A DNA stretch of 64,000 bases from Isoetes taiwanensis (GCA_021234155.1 JAJEKV010000001.1:37122826-37186825), one strand, 5' to 3'; counted from the stretch's first letter, positions 10,766 through 23,270 are shown. Translations and numbers: made by a program. Notes: generated from the letters alone by a model not told the origin.

Positions 10766-12480
10766 ATGTCGGCTAGAGGTTTCACTCCTGAAGAACTTCT
10801 TTGCCAAACGGCGGCTCGCCTGGAGCGTCATCAACGACGCGAGGCTGTTCGGGATATGTATGACACTGCTTATGACATTGAGGGAGGTCGTATCTGCTCA
10901 CGCGCTCAGTCAGCACCTCCTACCCCTCGTGCTCATTCTCGACCAGGGTCTCCCCCTGTGTGTCGTCACTGTTCACAACCGCAATCTCCACAACATACCC
11001 CTGTTCAGCCCACGCCTCACTATTTCCAGACTCCTGACAGCACCTATATCAATATTTCTTCAGGCCACACCCCTCTCCCATCACAACCTTCTTCACCTCC
11101 TGGGGGGATGGGCTACCATCAAGTGTCTTTTGGCCCTACCCACGTTCACGACTTTCAGTCTTCTCCATCTTTTCAACATGCTCTTCCTATTTACCAAACC
11201 ACTGATCTCAAGCCTAATGAGGATGGCTCCCAAGGCCTTTCCCCACCAGCTGCTGCTTTTGCTAGACCACGTGTTTTTTCGGTTCCACCCCCTTGCTCTC
11301 AGTCTCAGACTGTACCACCTCTCTATGCTTCTGCATATCCTCCACCGAATCCACCTATCTATGCGCCAGTTCCGCCTTCCTCACCCTCTCATAATTTGAA
11401 GTTGACTTATCCCACTTTTGGCAACACTAAAGGCAAACCTCTGGATCAGAGTGCTTCGGCACACATGGAGGAATTTGAAGCCCTGGCCATTCTGAATGGT
11501 CATGCTCAGCCCCAACTTAAATTTCATATCTTTTCGACCACGCTCAGAGGCGCCCCTCATCAGTGGTTAATGACCAATAAGAGTCACTAGAAACAAAGTT
11601 GGCAAGAAATGAAAACTGCCTTTCTGTCTCATTACGGCACCACGGACGATGATCAATTACTCCTCAAGCAACTCAATGACCTTCAGCAGGAACCCATGGA
11701 GTCAGCACGGGATTTTGCGGACCGTCTTCACATTCTCGTCAGTAAACTCCAGGAGTACCCCACGCAAAGCCAGATCCTCGTCTGGTTTCTACAGGGCCTT
11801 CCTCCCGCCATTCGACTCATGACCGAATACCTGCGTCCCAAGTCTCTGGAGCAGGCCATTGAATTGGTCAATCACTCGGTCAATGTTTCTTCTCGAGGTG
11901 TTGCTCTCACGGAACTTCCTTTCATGCCCCCCGTCATGGTTCCTCAGAATGCAGTCCAGCCTCAGCAAACAAATCCTCAACGCTCACAGATTTGGTGTCA
12001 TCTTTGCAAATATCAAGGCCATTTGGCGAATGAATGCAACTCATCCAATGGACCCCTCACTGTAAAAGGTGCAATATGTGCAATCACGCCACGGAGGAAT
12101 GCACTCGTTCTCATCCTACCCCTTTTAGGCAAAAGATGGTTTTTCAAGTCCAGACCACGCCTCAACAACAACAGTCATATCCGCCTCAGCAATATCAAAC
12201 TGAACAACCACAGCAGTATCAACAAATGCAGCAATCTCAGCAGCCACAGGGACAAGGCAACCGTCCTCCCTTTGATCCTTCAAAGGCTCAATGTTATCAT
12301 TGTCATGAATGGGGTCACACCACCACGGCGTGTCCTCAACTTCCTCAAGTTCAAGTTCAACTTCCAGGTTCCAATCAACCAGCTTCTGTCCGTCTCACGG
12401 CTTATCAACTCTGGGTGGCCAACGGGAAACAGGGCCCTCGCCCTATTTTGAGAAAGCCCCCACGGCCGCCTCAACAATAG
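10766..12480 (+). pseudogene. Gag of the 11.1-kb gypsy element
   Basis: Gag forms the particle that packages element RNA. The frame from ATG 10766 opens with MSARGFTPEELL, goes through a long Pro/Ser/Gln-rich region (residues about 50-215), and then the retrotransposon gag domain (TYPTFGNTKGKPLDQ onwards), with an in-frame TAG at 11588. It continues in the same frame through QPQLKFHIF and the QQEPMESARDFADRL region. Three CX2CX4HX4C zinc knuckles follow, at 11996, 12061 and 12292. A one-base shift lies between the first and second knuckle (12037-12061). A TAG at 12478 ends gag in the same frame as pol; it sits where a Gln codon would fit, so it may be either decay or the natural gag-pol stop. 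Confidence 0.9.
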
Positions 12481-15300
12481 CGCCCTCAGCAAGTTGCATC
12501 TACCTCCAATCCTATGGATCAACAAGCTCAAGAAGAGATTTATCAGGCTCTCAACCCTCCCGTCCAGCAGTCCAATTGGGTTGGTTTAGTCTCACGTCAC
12601 ACACGGGCTTCTCGCCCTTTGACCATCATTCCTCGTGACACGCAACCTGCTTTTGCTGTGGAAACAGTTCCTCATGAAGATGAACAAAAAGTTCACTTCT
12701 CACCCGATCTTGACAAACTCATGCCTCACGTCATGCCTAAAGTGAGACAAAGTATTCTGAAACTCATGCAGGCTGCGGAAGGTAGAATCTTGGCAAATGT
12801 TCACGCCACCACTCGGGCTCAGCAGCGTCAGGTAGCGCCGTCATCATCCACCAGCACACGCTCTCAGCCATATCCAAATATTGCTGCTGAGGTCGAGCTT
12901 CTCAAAGAAGTTTCTGCTTCCTTACCACAGACTCCAGCTCCACTGGACCCTGCGGATCCTTTTTCACATGTTCCCTTGGAACTTCAGGAAGAACTTGCCA
13001 AGATCAAGATTCCTTTGAGCCTGACCACCATTTTGAAACTTTGTCTGGCTCTCAAAGATCAGTTACCTCTTCCCACGGTTCTGGTTGGAGCTGTTGCAAC
13101 TTCAACACCCGCGATGCATGCCACGGTGGGCAATCAGCACATCAATCATGTCCAGATTAATGGTGGTAGTGCCGTCAATCTCATTACTGATAAACTCCGG
13201 AAGCAATTGGGCATCCAACAATTATACCGTGCCCCTTATGACATCAAGTTGGCCAATGGTCATATCACGCGTCCTCAAGGTGTCACTTCTCTTCTCCACA
13301 TCAGCATTGGTGATCTCAAATTCCCCTTGGAATTTGGTGTTTGCAAAGCTGGAGAAGATCCTGGTGACTATGAAATGCTGGTTGGAAGACCTTTTCTCCG
13401 ACAGGCCAAGAGTATTCATTACTGGGCCACGGACCAACTTGTTATCACCGATGGCCATCTCAATGCCACAATGGATCTGGAAACTGGCCAATTGATTTCT
13501 GTCGAGAATGCTGAACCTTCCATCTCTGACACTGACTCTGAAGAAGCACAAAATATTTATCATGTTCAAGCTCCTCCAGCAGGTCTCCCTCTCTCATCTT
13601 ATCCTGAGTATGCTGATCCTTGGGGTGATATGACGCTCGATCAGGACCAGGCTGTGGCAGCTCTTTTGGACCCTTACCTGGCTTCCTGCAATCGCATTCA
13701 ACGTCTTGATCATTTTTCTGACCCAGTTTCTTCTTCAGAGCCAGTTGATGTTCATGCCGTCATGAAGCAACCCTTGCTTGATGACGCTCAGCAGCCTCTT
13801 TTCTTCACCACGCAAAATGCTGCTCCTCCCGTCATACTTCAGCCTCCTGCTCATCAGGTTCAGGACACGGAGGTTGTTCCTCATATTCAAACTCCAGAAG
13901 TGGAAATAGTGGACATTGGAAACAATCAACCAGTACGTTTAGCTGCTAAACTTCCATCGACCTATAAAGCACGCGCTGTGACGCTGTTCAAGAAATTCAA
14001 ACATATTTTTGCTTGGAGCTACAAAGACCTTCGAGGTATCAAAAAAGAGTTGGGGGAACTCACCATTCTTACCAAATCTGATGCACGCCCAATCTAGCAA
14101 TGACAGTACAGGCTCAACCCAAATTACCGTGACCGCGTCAAGGCTGAAATTGACAAACTCTTGGCTGCAGGCCTGATTTATGAGGTCAAACATTCTGAAT
14201 GGGTGAGCCCCATCGTCATTGCTCTCAAACACAATGGTAAGATCCGCGTTTGCGTGGATTACCGAAAACTCAATCAAGCCACGGAGCGTGATCATTTTCC
14301 GCTTCCCTTCACTGACCAGGTTCTTGAAGAAGTTGCTGGTCATGAGATGTACTCTTTCATGGATGGTTTTTCGGGGTACAATCAAATTTCTATCAAGCAA
14401 GAAGATCAACTTAAAACTACCTTCACCATCCCGTGGGGCACTTTTGCCTACAAGGTGGTCCCTTTTGGTTTGTCAAACTCTCCTTCAACCTTTCAGCGCA
14501 TCATGCTCTCCGTCTTTCAAGACTTTATGAAGGATAAACCTTTTCTTCAGATCTTCCAAGATGATTTTTCTGCCTACAGCTCCATGGATGATCACTTGGA
14601 CAAATTGGAGCTTGTCTTTCAGAAATGTGATGAATCTGGCATTAGTCTCAATCCTGAGAAGTGCACTTTCTGCGTCACCTCAGGCGTTCTGTTGGGTCAT
14701 GTGGTCAGTAAAGAAGGCATCACCACGGATCCCGCTAAAATCAGCTGTGTACTGAAAGCTCAAGCACCGTCTAATATCAAAGAGACACGCTCTTTCCTGG
14801 GTAAGGTCAATTACTATTCCACCTTCATTCCTGGACTTGCAGCTATAGCTGACCCCATTCATAAACTTACGGGTGATGAATCCACTTGGGCTTGGAATTC
14901 CCAAGCGGAAGCTGCTTTTCAGAAGTTGAAGCTGTTACTTACTCAGGCCCCGGTCCTTGTTCCTCCTCAATGGGACAAGCCTTTCCACGTTCATGTTGAC
15001 ATCTCTGCTTTTGCCATTGGTGTTGTTCTCTCTCAGGCCTATGATGAAACCAAGGATAAACCAATCCGCTATGCCAGCCGGAAATTCAATCCTGCTGAGC
15101 GCAACTATTCTGCCACGGAACGGGAAGCTTTGGGCTTAGTTTTCTGTGTCCAACGCTTCCGACATTATTTGTTGGGAAGCCAGATCAAGTTCTTTGTTGA
15201 TCATCAAGCTCTTCTTTATTTGATCAATAAAGCCACGCCCACGGGACAAATTGCTCGTTGGTCCTTCTTCTGCAAGAATTCGCTCCCTTCGAAATTGTTC
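12481..15300 (+). pseudogene. Pol, first part: protease, reverse transcriptase, RNase H
   Basis: In one frame from 12481. The retropepsin-like protease lies at about 13110-13420; its active-site motif should be D-G/S-G but reads NGGS at 13159, so the catalytic Asp is changed to Asn. A stop pair (TAG 14095, TGA 14101) precedes the reverse transcriptase, which has WVSPIVIALKHNGKIRVCVD, then CVDYRKLNQ, MDGFSGYNQI, VPFGLSNSPSTFQRI and the catalytic FQDD at 14554-14565. RNase H follows (FHVHVDISAFAIGVVLSQ, then YSATEREALGLVFCVQRFRH and FFVDHQALLYL). A frameshift near 15255-15300 moves pol to the next frame. The enzyme set would copy the RNA to DNA; the breaks prevent that. Confidence 0.9.
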
Positions 15301-16757
15301 ATAAGGCAGGCAAGTCTCATGTGGTGCCTGATTATCTTTCACGCATCCACACGGATGATCCGTCCACGGGTGTTTCTGACGCCTTTCCAGACGCTCAATT
15401 ATTCCTGGTCACGGCCACGCCACATTGGTTTCATCACTTTCAGCAATATCTTCTCACTGGTGCTCTTCCTCCTGCTGATCCGACGCTCTCTCCCGAAAAG
15501 CTTCGCTCCCGCCACCGTCAGTTTCTCAGAGAGGTCCGTGACTATACCATGGTTGCAGGCCATTTGTACAAACAAGGCAAAGACATGGTCCTCCGTCGTT
15601 GTGTCCTCCCTCACGAGGTGCCCGATATTGTTCGACAAGCCCACGATGGGCTTGGTGGTGGTCATTTTAGTGGTGACGCCACGGCACGCAAAATTCTTTT
15701 GGCAGGATACTTCTGGCCCACGCTCTTCAAAGATGCCCACACTTATGCTCGCACGTGTGACGTCTGTCAGCGTGTGGGAAAGCCCACGGCCTGTGACGCT
15801 CTTCCATTGACGCCGGTCGCCACGCCACATCCCTTCAGCAAATGGGGAATGGATTTTGTGGGGCCCATGGACCCACCGGCGCGGCACACCCGTGCCCGCT
15901 ATATTCTGGTCATCACGGATTATGCTACCAAATGGGCAGAAGCTTGTGCACTTCCAGACAACACTGCTGCCAGCACAGCCAAGGTCCTCTACACGCATAT
16001 CATCACGTATTTTGGTTGTCCCACGGAACTTGTTAGTGATCGTGGCGTGCATTTTGTCAATCATACCATCAAAGAGCTGACGGATTATCTTCACATCCAA
16101 CACTGGAAGAGTATACCCTATTATCCTCAAGGAAATGGCTTGGCTGAAAGTACCAACAAAACACTCATCACAGTTCTCAAGAAAATTTGTGACGCTTCGC
16201 GAACAGATTGGCAGGAAAAGTTGCCTACTGTTCTTTGGGCTTACAACACTAGTTTCAAAATAGCTACTGGTCACACTCCTTTCAAACTGGTTTATGGTCA
16301 AAAAGCTCTCATGCCTTTTGAATATATTCTTCCAACTCTCCGTTTTCAACTGGCTATAGCCCATAATCCACCTGCTGCACTCAAGGAAAGGGTTTATCAA
16401 TTGGAACAGTTGGATGAACTTAGGCGCGATGCTTATATTCGTGTTCTTCATGGACAACAGTTGCACAAATCTTTGCATGACAAACGTCTTAAGACAAAAA
16501 CATTCAAAGCAGGTGATTTGGTTCTTCTTTATGATTCTCGTTACAAAAATTTTCCGGGCAAGTTAAAGTTCCGATGGCTTGGTCCGTATCAAATCATTCA
16601 AGTTGTGCAACCCAGTGTTTTCAAGCTGGCCGAACTAGATGGCACTCCATTACCTACACTGGTTAATGGCTTTCGCCTCAAACAATTTCATACAACAAAT
16701 ACAGACAGTCATACACCAGATGCAACACCAGAAATTGACTCCCCAGATAGTGACTAA
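15258..16757 (+). pseudogene. Pol, second part: integrase
   Basis: This frame continues RNase H's end (FEIVHKAGKSHVVPDYLSR) and then shows the His2-Cys2 zinc module (HDGLGGGHFSGDATARKIL, later CDVCQRVGK; about 15645-15780). All three core acids are present: Asp in WGMDFVGPMD, Asp in ELVSDRGVHF, and Glu in PQGNGLAESTNK (16131-16152). After the core come a basic region (LHDKRLKTKTFKAGDLVLLY) and a short tail ending DSPDSD at the TAA. No chromodomain is seen, unlike the element at the window start. The frame itself is intact, but it depends on the broken upstream pol frame for expression. Confidence 0.9.
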
Positions 16758-17684
16758 CGACGCATAATTATATTATAGAGGCAAATTTTTACAAAATGAG
16801 GGCAGAGCCCATCTATTTCCGCTATGAGCATAGCTCTATGGGCAGTGCCCTATTTACAAAATCCTAAGGAGAAAAACCCTCTACTCCGGGTTTGGAGCAG
16901 AGGTGATGCGAAGGATATGGTACCAGTTCTGCTCCGGATCCCAGCGAAGGTGAATCACCACCTCCATCCCGTTGGTGTGGGGATCGGGATGCTCAGCCAT
17001 CCCTGCACACCACCCATCCATGGGAATGCCACGATTGTGGCACCTCCACAGGTCCAAGCAGTCCATCTTGCATGTTATCCACTCCAGGCAGTTCGAGGGC
17101 ATGGTGCACTTGTCGTGAAGTCCTGCAGCAGACATACTGAGCGCCATCGGGTGTCTCAGCTTCACCCACTGTTTCTCTTATATAGCCAACCGAGGACCTC
17201 TCTGTTGACGTGGACCAATCAGGAAATTCGCCAACGTGTTAGCAATGCAAGGCTCTTTCTAATTCCAGAATCTTTTCTCCCGCCGCATATCTAGCCATGG
17301 TACCTTCTGACACCTTCGTTTTAATGATATCCCACTTCGAGTCGCCAGCATTAAATGACCTTCCTTCTTTTCACGCCCGTCGAACATTAAGGTGTGTCCT
17401 TTTGCCAACTGTCACATCAGATCATTCCCTTACGTCTCATCGCCACCGTTCATTGCTTCTCCCTTTACCGTTTGGGACTTAGCCAAAATTTTGCCTCTCA
17501 ATCGCCTCCTTCGCATCTGTCGCCACCTGGCATCATCAACGGTTGCCAGTTCCTTCTTATCATGCCCCTTCGCCAACACTTGTGCGCCCTAAAACCTTTT
17601 TGCCTATCTGCATTTTCGTCTTCCGCTCTCCGCTCTCCGCCTTCGCATCTCCGTTCTTCCTGTTCCTTTCCGACGCTCTTCGCC
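16758..17684. other. Spacer between integrase and the extra ORF
   Basis: No conserved coding sequence is recognised in about 930 bp, though a 156-codon frame (16824-17294, +) and one on the other strand overlap here. The stretch could carry an internal promoter or a splice acceptor for the downstream ORF. Confidence 0.4.
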
Positions 17685-20665
17685 ATGGTTGCACCCAAAT
17701 TTCCTACACTTCAAGCTTCTACTCCCAGGGATCCGGCTCTTTTCGAGTCCGTGTCTTTCTTGACGCCCACCTTTCGTGAAGCCCTCGTTGGCCCGAGTCG
17801 TGAAGTCGCGGAACGCCAGAAGCTTTATGAATTCTCACAGATGGACCTCCCTGCACCAAATCCAGAGCAATTGAAGCAGTTCATCGCTCACATCGTCAAC
17901 AGCCTGGAAGGATATGCTACTGTGGTCGACGGCACCACCATCTTGCTTACTCAGCCCCTGATTTCTGAGGTATTCCGTATTCCTTTGCAAACCCCTTCTT
18001 TATCTTGGGCTGCCTTACAGGACATCGATGTCACTCAGTTCAGCGCTCCTTCTTATCAAGCAAACATGCATCGCCTCACCAATATTGCAAAGTCCCATGA
18101 CACTTTTGTCAAGTTTTTGTGGTGCAAATTGCTTGGGTATTCTATCAAGAACACCCATATCAATAAGCCGTTCTATAATATGGTGATCACAGCCATCCGC
18201 TCCAACCACCATATTGATTGGCCACAGCTGTTGTTCTACCGCCTCCTTCATGAAGTCGACCGCATTCGGGCTGCCCCCTCCGCTGTCTTTGAAGCCTCAG
18301 TGGTGGCCATCTTCAAGCCATCATCCGTCGTTACCTTCCTCCCTCACCTTCTGTTTCTCATGCTTCCACTCAGCAGTCCCTTCATTCCCTTCCTCACACT
18401 CAGCAGGCTGCCCCTTCACACCCTTCTTCTCCTGGTCATGTTCAACGCAACGCCATGCATGTCACAGTCTCTTCTTCCTCCACGGAATCCATGCCCTCTG
18501 GTTCTCCTCATGTTTCTCAAACGTCACAAACAAGGCAACAATAGGCCCCTCCACCTCCACATCCTCGCCAGCTTCTGTATCAATACCAGCAGGATGTTCA
18601 AGCTGCTGCTCTCAAGTTGCAAGAATCCCAGGAAATTCTCATGAATGGGGTACAAGCGTCCCTGGAGACCTCGGATGCAGTTCACAGAGACCTTCAAGCT
18701 GCTAACACGCAAATTCACACTCTGGAGGACAAGCTTCAAGAAAAGCACGAGGCTCTTTTGCAGGCCCGTGAGGATCTGAAGAGTGCCCACGATCAAAACA
18801 GTCTGCTTGCTGATCAGCAGGCTCAATTGCAAACCACCATTCAGGAATTGTTGGAGCAGGTCAAAGCAAGGGAGACTCTCTTGGTTGACAAGGATAAAGA
18901 CATTGCTAAGCTTACCACGCTATACACAGAGCTTTCTCAGAATTACACCACTCAAGCCCATGCCCTTACAGCGCGTGACGCTCAAATAGCCTCTTTGGAA
19001 GCTCAGCTTTCCACGCTGACCAGTCAGCTCACGCCTCTCCAGGATCAACTCACGGAGGCCCAGAAGCAAAAGATACTTGATGATGCAGAGATTGCAAAGC
19101 TTCGACTCCATACTCCTGGGCAATCCTCTTCACATGCCACGCTTCCTCAGAAACGGGTTCGTGATCAGTCACGTCTTCTGCTAGAGAAGAAAAACCGGAT
19201 CCGCGATCTTGAACATCAGCTCCAGCAAGCTGTCCAATCTGCCGAAGAGGCCCAAACTAAACAAGAGGGCTACATTACTATAGCTCTCCACCAGTCTGTG
19301 GATTTCGCTATTCCTTCTAGTTACCTCGATTATGTGGTTGCCCGACGCCACCTCTTTCTTTTCAAGTGGTATGCGGCAAATGGTCAGGTTGATGCCCACA
19401 TGCGCACTGAGGATTTTCTTCGGATTTGACCAGACCTCTCCGTTGAAGACAAAGGCTTACTCTGTGCCCTCTTAGTCTTCGACCTCATTCACTGTGAAGA
19501 CCCTAATTTAATCAGCTTCCGGATTGTTCAGCCGATGGCATACATCTTTCATGACTTCTATCTGGCTGACACACAGGACAAGTTTCGTGATGGGCCACAT
19601 CAGAACTTTCAGGGTGATTCATAGGCTCACTGGTTGCTCTTGGATAACAACCCCTACCTGTCAGATCATGATCGGACTCACGCTCTTCATCAGGAGTACA
19701 TGCCCGAGCTTGCTCATCATTTACCTCTATGGCAAGCCGAAACGCTAGAACAGGTGCGGAAGAATCTTGGGCATCCTGAGGATCTTCCGTTTGCCCAAGT
19801 TTATATGCAGCATTTGGCAGGCTACAATCAATTGCGTGCCCTTCTGGATAGCAAGACAATACCCACGGGATGGGATAGTCCTCCTGTCTATACTCAGCTC
19901 TCTACTTCTGAGTGGGATCAGTGGTGCAAAGCTCTTGATCCCGACCTTGTACGTGAATTCAGGGAGCAGGCTCAGCAGCCCACGCCCACGGGCATGGCTC
20001 CCTCTCCATATGCTTCACTGGGTGTCCCTCCATGCCCCCGATTCCTCACCTCTGATTGGCGTCTCCCCTTTTGGACGAAGGTCATGGATGGCCACGCTGG
20101 GTGGACTCCTCCCCAGATCTCGACGGATCTTCGGTGGGATCCTCGTTTTGTCAGACGCTCGGAGTGGGAAGATGGTGCCACCTTGGAACACACTGCAAAT
20201 TGGATCTATATTGCTAATGAGCATGGTTGGCAACGGCCCGCTGATGCTCTTCATGGCCTTGATACCTTCTTGCAAAATGCCGCCACCTCCCGAGACCCTT
20301 CAGTTCACCGTCAAGCTGACTTCTGTGCTGCTCTCAAATGCATCCTGGTCAGCTCCTTAAATTGGCAGCGTCCCATCTTTTATTGCAACCCGAATGCCAG
20401 CGTCAGTGCCTTCGGTCTTCAGACCTGTCTTCTCATGGAGTGCCAGTTCGTTCCTTCGGAAGCCCATGCTGCCCTGGAAGACATGGTGCGCTCTCAATTC
20501 CTTATTGATGCAGATCCTGCCCTTGGGCTCAACACTCCTGACGCTCTTCAAACACGCCAGGACCTCATTGGCACTTACCATAATGGCGCCCGTCCTCATT
20601 CCCGTGAGGATCACTTTCAAACTGTTGGATTCCCGCCATCGGAATCCTCCATTTCTTCACACTGA
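17685..20665 (+). pseudogene. Large extra ORF (about 990 codons) downstream of integrase
   Basis: The ATG at 17685 sits in a good context (cgccATGG) and opens MVAPKFPTLQ. Residues about 30-205 form a globular region (QLKQFIAHIVNSLEGYATVV, LISEVFRIPL, FVKFLWCKLLGYSIKN) that resembles the plant transposon-associated domain often annotated Transposase_32; this is a memory-based, tentative match. A Ser/Pro/Gln linker follows. Then comes a coiled coil (18650-19250) with heptad-like LQAANTQIHTLEDKLQEKHE and similar, and a C-terminal region (19430-20665) with many Trp. The frame shifts near 18310-18330, and stops lie at about 18551 (TAG), 19427 (TGA) and 19622 (TAG). The position, between pol and the 3' LTR, is that of the env-like ORF of Athila elements, but I see no signal peptide or membrane segment. 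Function unknown. Confidence 0.75.
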
Positions 20666-20673
20666 GTGTCGTT

Positions 20674-20686
20674 TGGTGGGGGGGAG
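20674..20686 (+). promoter_or_regulatory. Polypurine tract
   Basis: ggtggggggggag ends exactly at the start of the 3' LTR (20687), the place where plus-strand DNA synthesis is primed. Confidence 0.9.
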
Positions 20687-21272
20687 TGTTAGTCCTCTGC
20701 CTCCTGGTACAGGACTATTCATGCATACGACGGACCAAGTCAAGGCCAAGGATCTACAGTCAGGCACGGGTCAGTCGTCAAAGGCCCAGCAAAAGACCAA
20801 GCAGCAGACCACGCAGTCAAAGCCCGCGTCTGCTACCAAGAGGCGGCGCTCAGACAAGTGACGGCCCGTCACCGCCCACGTCAGCGTGATTCCAGGCACT
20901 TCAAGAGGCACTGCCAGCATTCCTGCAAATCAGGCCTCCTTCCAGGAGTCGGCACCGAGATCAGTCAGAGTGTCTATATTGGGCCAAAGGCCATTGTACT
21001 ATATATATGAGTAGAGCTAGCACATGAGTTTTTTAGATGAGTTTTGAGTCTTGTCTTAATTCAGTTTTCTCTCGATCCCGAGAGCTCATGTATCTTCATT
21101 GACATCAAGGAAGCTCATTATTGTGATCTCATTGTTCTCTTTTGTTTCTGTTCTCTTTTCCTTGTTCTTTTTGCAAATCCCGCGTGACATAGCAACCCGG
21201 ATTCTCCTGTTAGATCCAAGGATCCTCACAGAGGGCTGTCTTGCAGGAGTTCCCGAACCCAGACCCCAAACA
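20687..21272 (+). repeat. 3' LTR of the 11.1-kb gypsy element
   Basis: Same length as the 5' LTR, with about nine substitutions, mostly C/T and G/A. It is followed by acagg (21273-21277), the second copy of the target duplication. Confidence 0.95.
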
Positions 21273-21277
21273 ACAGG

Positions 21278-22246
21278 ATGCTCTGGCAGAAGGGCTGAGC
21301 TTCTTCTTTCTTTGCATCATTTTCGTTAAGGCCTTCTTCAGTTTTTCTTAAAATGGTCTACTTCCTGGATTCCGATTTCTTCTCTAGTTTATGTATTCCG
21401 GATTTGCTTGCTTCCACGTCCTGCTCTGTGCCTCCATAGCCGGGTCCCTGTTGTTTTTCCAGTTGGCCAGGTCTGCTCACATCCTCTCCATCCGGATCCG
21501 ATCTCAATGTCTTTGTTTCAATCCCAGCAGATTCTTCTCTGGCGGTGACCTGCAACCGCCTCTGCCTCTGCCGCAGTTGCTTAATGGTGGGATACCGGGT
21601 ATCGGTGCCCTTCTTTTAAATTTTTTCTATTTCAGTGCACACTTTTAGCTATCTTATAGCATTTTGTGACCAATTCCCAGAATACAAACCTGAGTCAGCC
21701 TTTCCATCTTCTAGGCCCCCTTCTGCATCATCTTTATTTCCTCGTTGGGATCCAAGAATTGGGAGTCTGCCCTTTCCTCTTCCTCCGCTTCTGACTCCTC
21801 TTCATTACTTTAATCTTTTTCACTTATACTCTTCTCTGCAGAACTTCTCTCTTGCAAATTCTTGGTAACAAATGAGTGCTTTAGACTCTTAAGCACAATG
21901 GATGTGAAGATCCCTGTGTTAATTCACTTTTCTCTGACCCTGGAAATTTCCACATCGAGCTCTCTTAACGTGAATATGTTGGCCTCCTTCGTCCCTTCAG
22001 CAACAGAGAGGACCACCTCGACCTTCTTGTACTTATCGGCCGAACTTTTTTTATCCTTATACCAAAAGAAAAAATCTCTCTCTTTTCCACACATTGTTAT
22101 TTCAACATTCCTGCAGTGGATCTATCTGATAATGTAAATGATCAAAGGTTTGGGGATAACCATCTAGGTGTTGGTATTGAAATGCTACTTATCTAAGTTG
22201 ATACTATCATGTCCCAAGGGACCTCCAGTGCATTATATACTCTGGG
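21278..22246. other. Intergenic; no gene seen
   Basis: Pyrimidine-rich sequence with only short frames of low-complexity composition. It is the continuation of 9500-10140, which the gypsy element split. Confidence 0.4.
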
Positions 22247-23270
22247 GTGCTCGGGTCTCAAGCTCAGCTAAGATGGCCAATTAAACACATTATTCGCAAA
22301 AATAGGAAGAACTTGGAAGCCCCAACTCAAGAAGATTCCTTGAAGTCCCATCAAGATCATGTGGAAGACTTGGTAGTGGATGAGAATCCATTGATGATAA
22401 GGAAGAGATATTGCGTGTTTCATAAAAGGCAACCAAATTCATCCAAAAGGACTAGAAGTGAGAGATGCCTGCAAAGAGAAGAAAGTAGGGCAGCAACCAA
22501 AGAAAACCTAAAAGCGGTCAGGGAACAAGAGTGTTGCAATCTCGATTGCACAATTCAGTATAGTATGGATGACCTTGTTGAAATAAGGTCTCAGTACATT
22601 AGCCAACTTCGGAAAGACATGATTAACTTCATCTACTCCTTGTGTAGAAGTTCTTGCTATGATGATGTCACAGGAATATTTCTTTATCAATTGAAGGGCA
22701 TGAGGGTATGTATGAGAGCATTAAGATGGATTCTTGGCTTGAACGAGCTATTATTTTACAGATACTGGGAACAGGTTATAAGAAGGCATAGAGTGTTCAC
22801 GCATGACAATGCACTCACTTTGAAACCTAGAGAAAACTCTTTGAGGGCCATTGCAGTCTTTGAAAGCTTTGTAAGATACATGTCCTAATCTATGCTCCAT
22901 AAGTCCAAAGTGAACGAGCACGTGTTAAGTGGTCCAAATAGTGTTGCCACAACATTCTATCCAGAAAGAGTGCCTTAAAGAGGTCAATGCAATACTAGAA
23001 GGTACAGAAGGTCGGCCTCTTTCTCAATCATCTTTCAGCAGGTTATGGAAGATTCATTTTTCTGATGTGTGTGTTTTGCAACAAATGCTATTCTCAAAGT
23101 GCAATACTTGTATTCAACTGAAGGATACACTTGCATCAATTGTAACTGAAAACGAAAGGATGGCAATCAGGGAGCAATTTGCAGATCACTAGTTAGACCA
23201 ATATCACGTAGACAACTATATTGACAGTGTAGAACATTTTCCCAGATGCAATCTGATAGACATTAGTGCC
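22247..23270 (+). pseudogene. Cys-rich 'DGMDQ' family protein, copy 2 (broken, truncated)
   Basis: A 213-codon frame ending at 22888 has basic N-terminal regions (RKRYCVFHKRQPNSSKRTRS) and the Cys motif ECCNLDCTIQYSM, followed by a long helical stretch with YQLKGMRVCMRALRWILGL. After a stop, a new frame from 22929 gives LSQSSFSRLWKIHF and KCNTCIQLKDTL. These pieces align in order with copy 1 at 2550-3020 (CCSLGCIIKF; ISYSHFTRLWKGEF; CSRCVELKNQ). The DGMDQ segment of copy 1 is not found; the sequence after 23200 decays. No function can be assigned; wide copy number with decay suggests a mobile-element gene. Confidence 0.5.

Larger units (their letters stand above)
10145..21272 (+). mobile_element. 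Complete Ty3/gypsy LTR retrotransposon, 11.1 kb
   Basis: Two 586-bp LTRs (10145-10730 and 20687-21272) begin TG and end CA, and are flanked by the 5-bp direct repeat acagg (10140-10144 and 21273-21277). I count about nine differences between them (roughly 98.5% identity), so the insertion is fairly young. A tRNA primer-binding site follows the 5' LTR and a G-rich polypurine tract precedes the 3' LTR. Order: gag, protease, reverse transcriptase, RNase H, integrase, then a long extra ORF. The FxDD form of the reverse transcriptase motif and the extra ORF fit the Tat/Athila side of gypsy. Gag-pol and the extra ORF carry stops and frameshifts, so it could only move with help. Confidence 0.95.

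Noticed and set aside
17394-17684. Using the upstream start at 17394 for the extra gypsy ORF
   Set aside because: The text before 17685 is low-complexity and not protein-like, whereas ATG 17685 has a strong context and precedes conserved-looking sequence.
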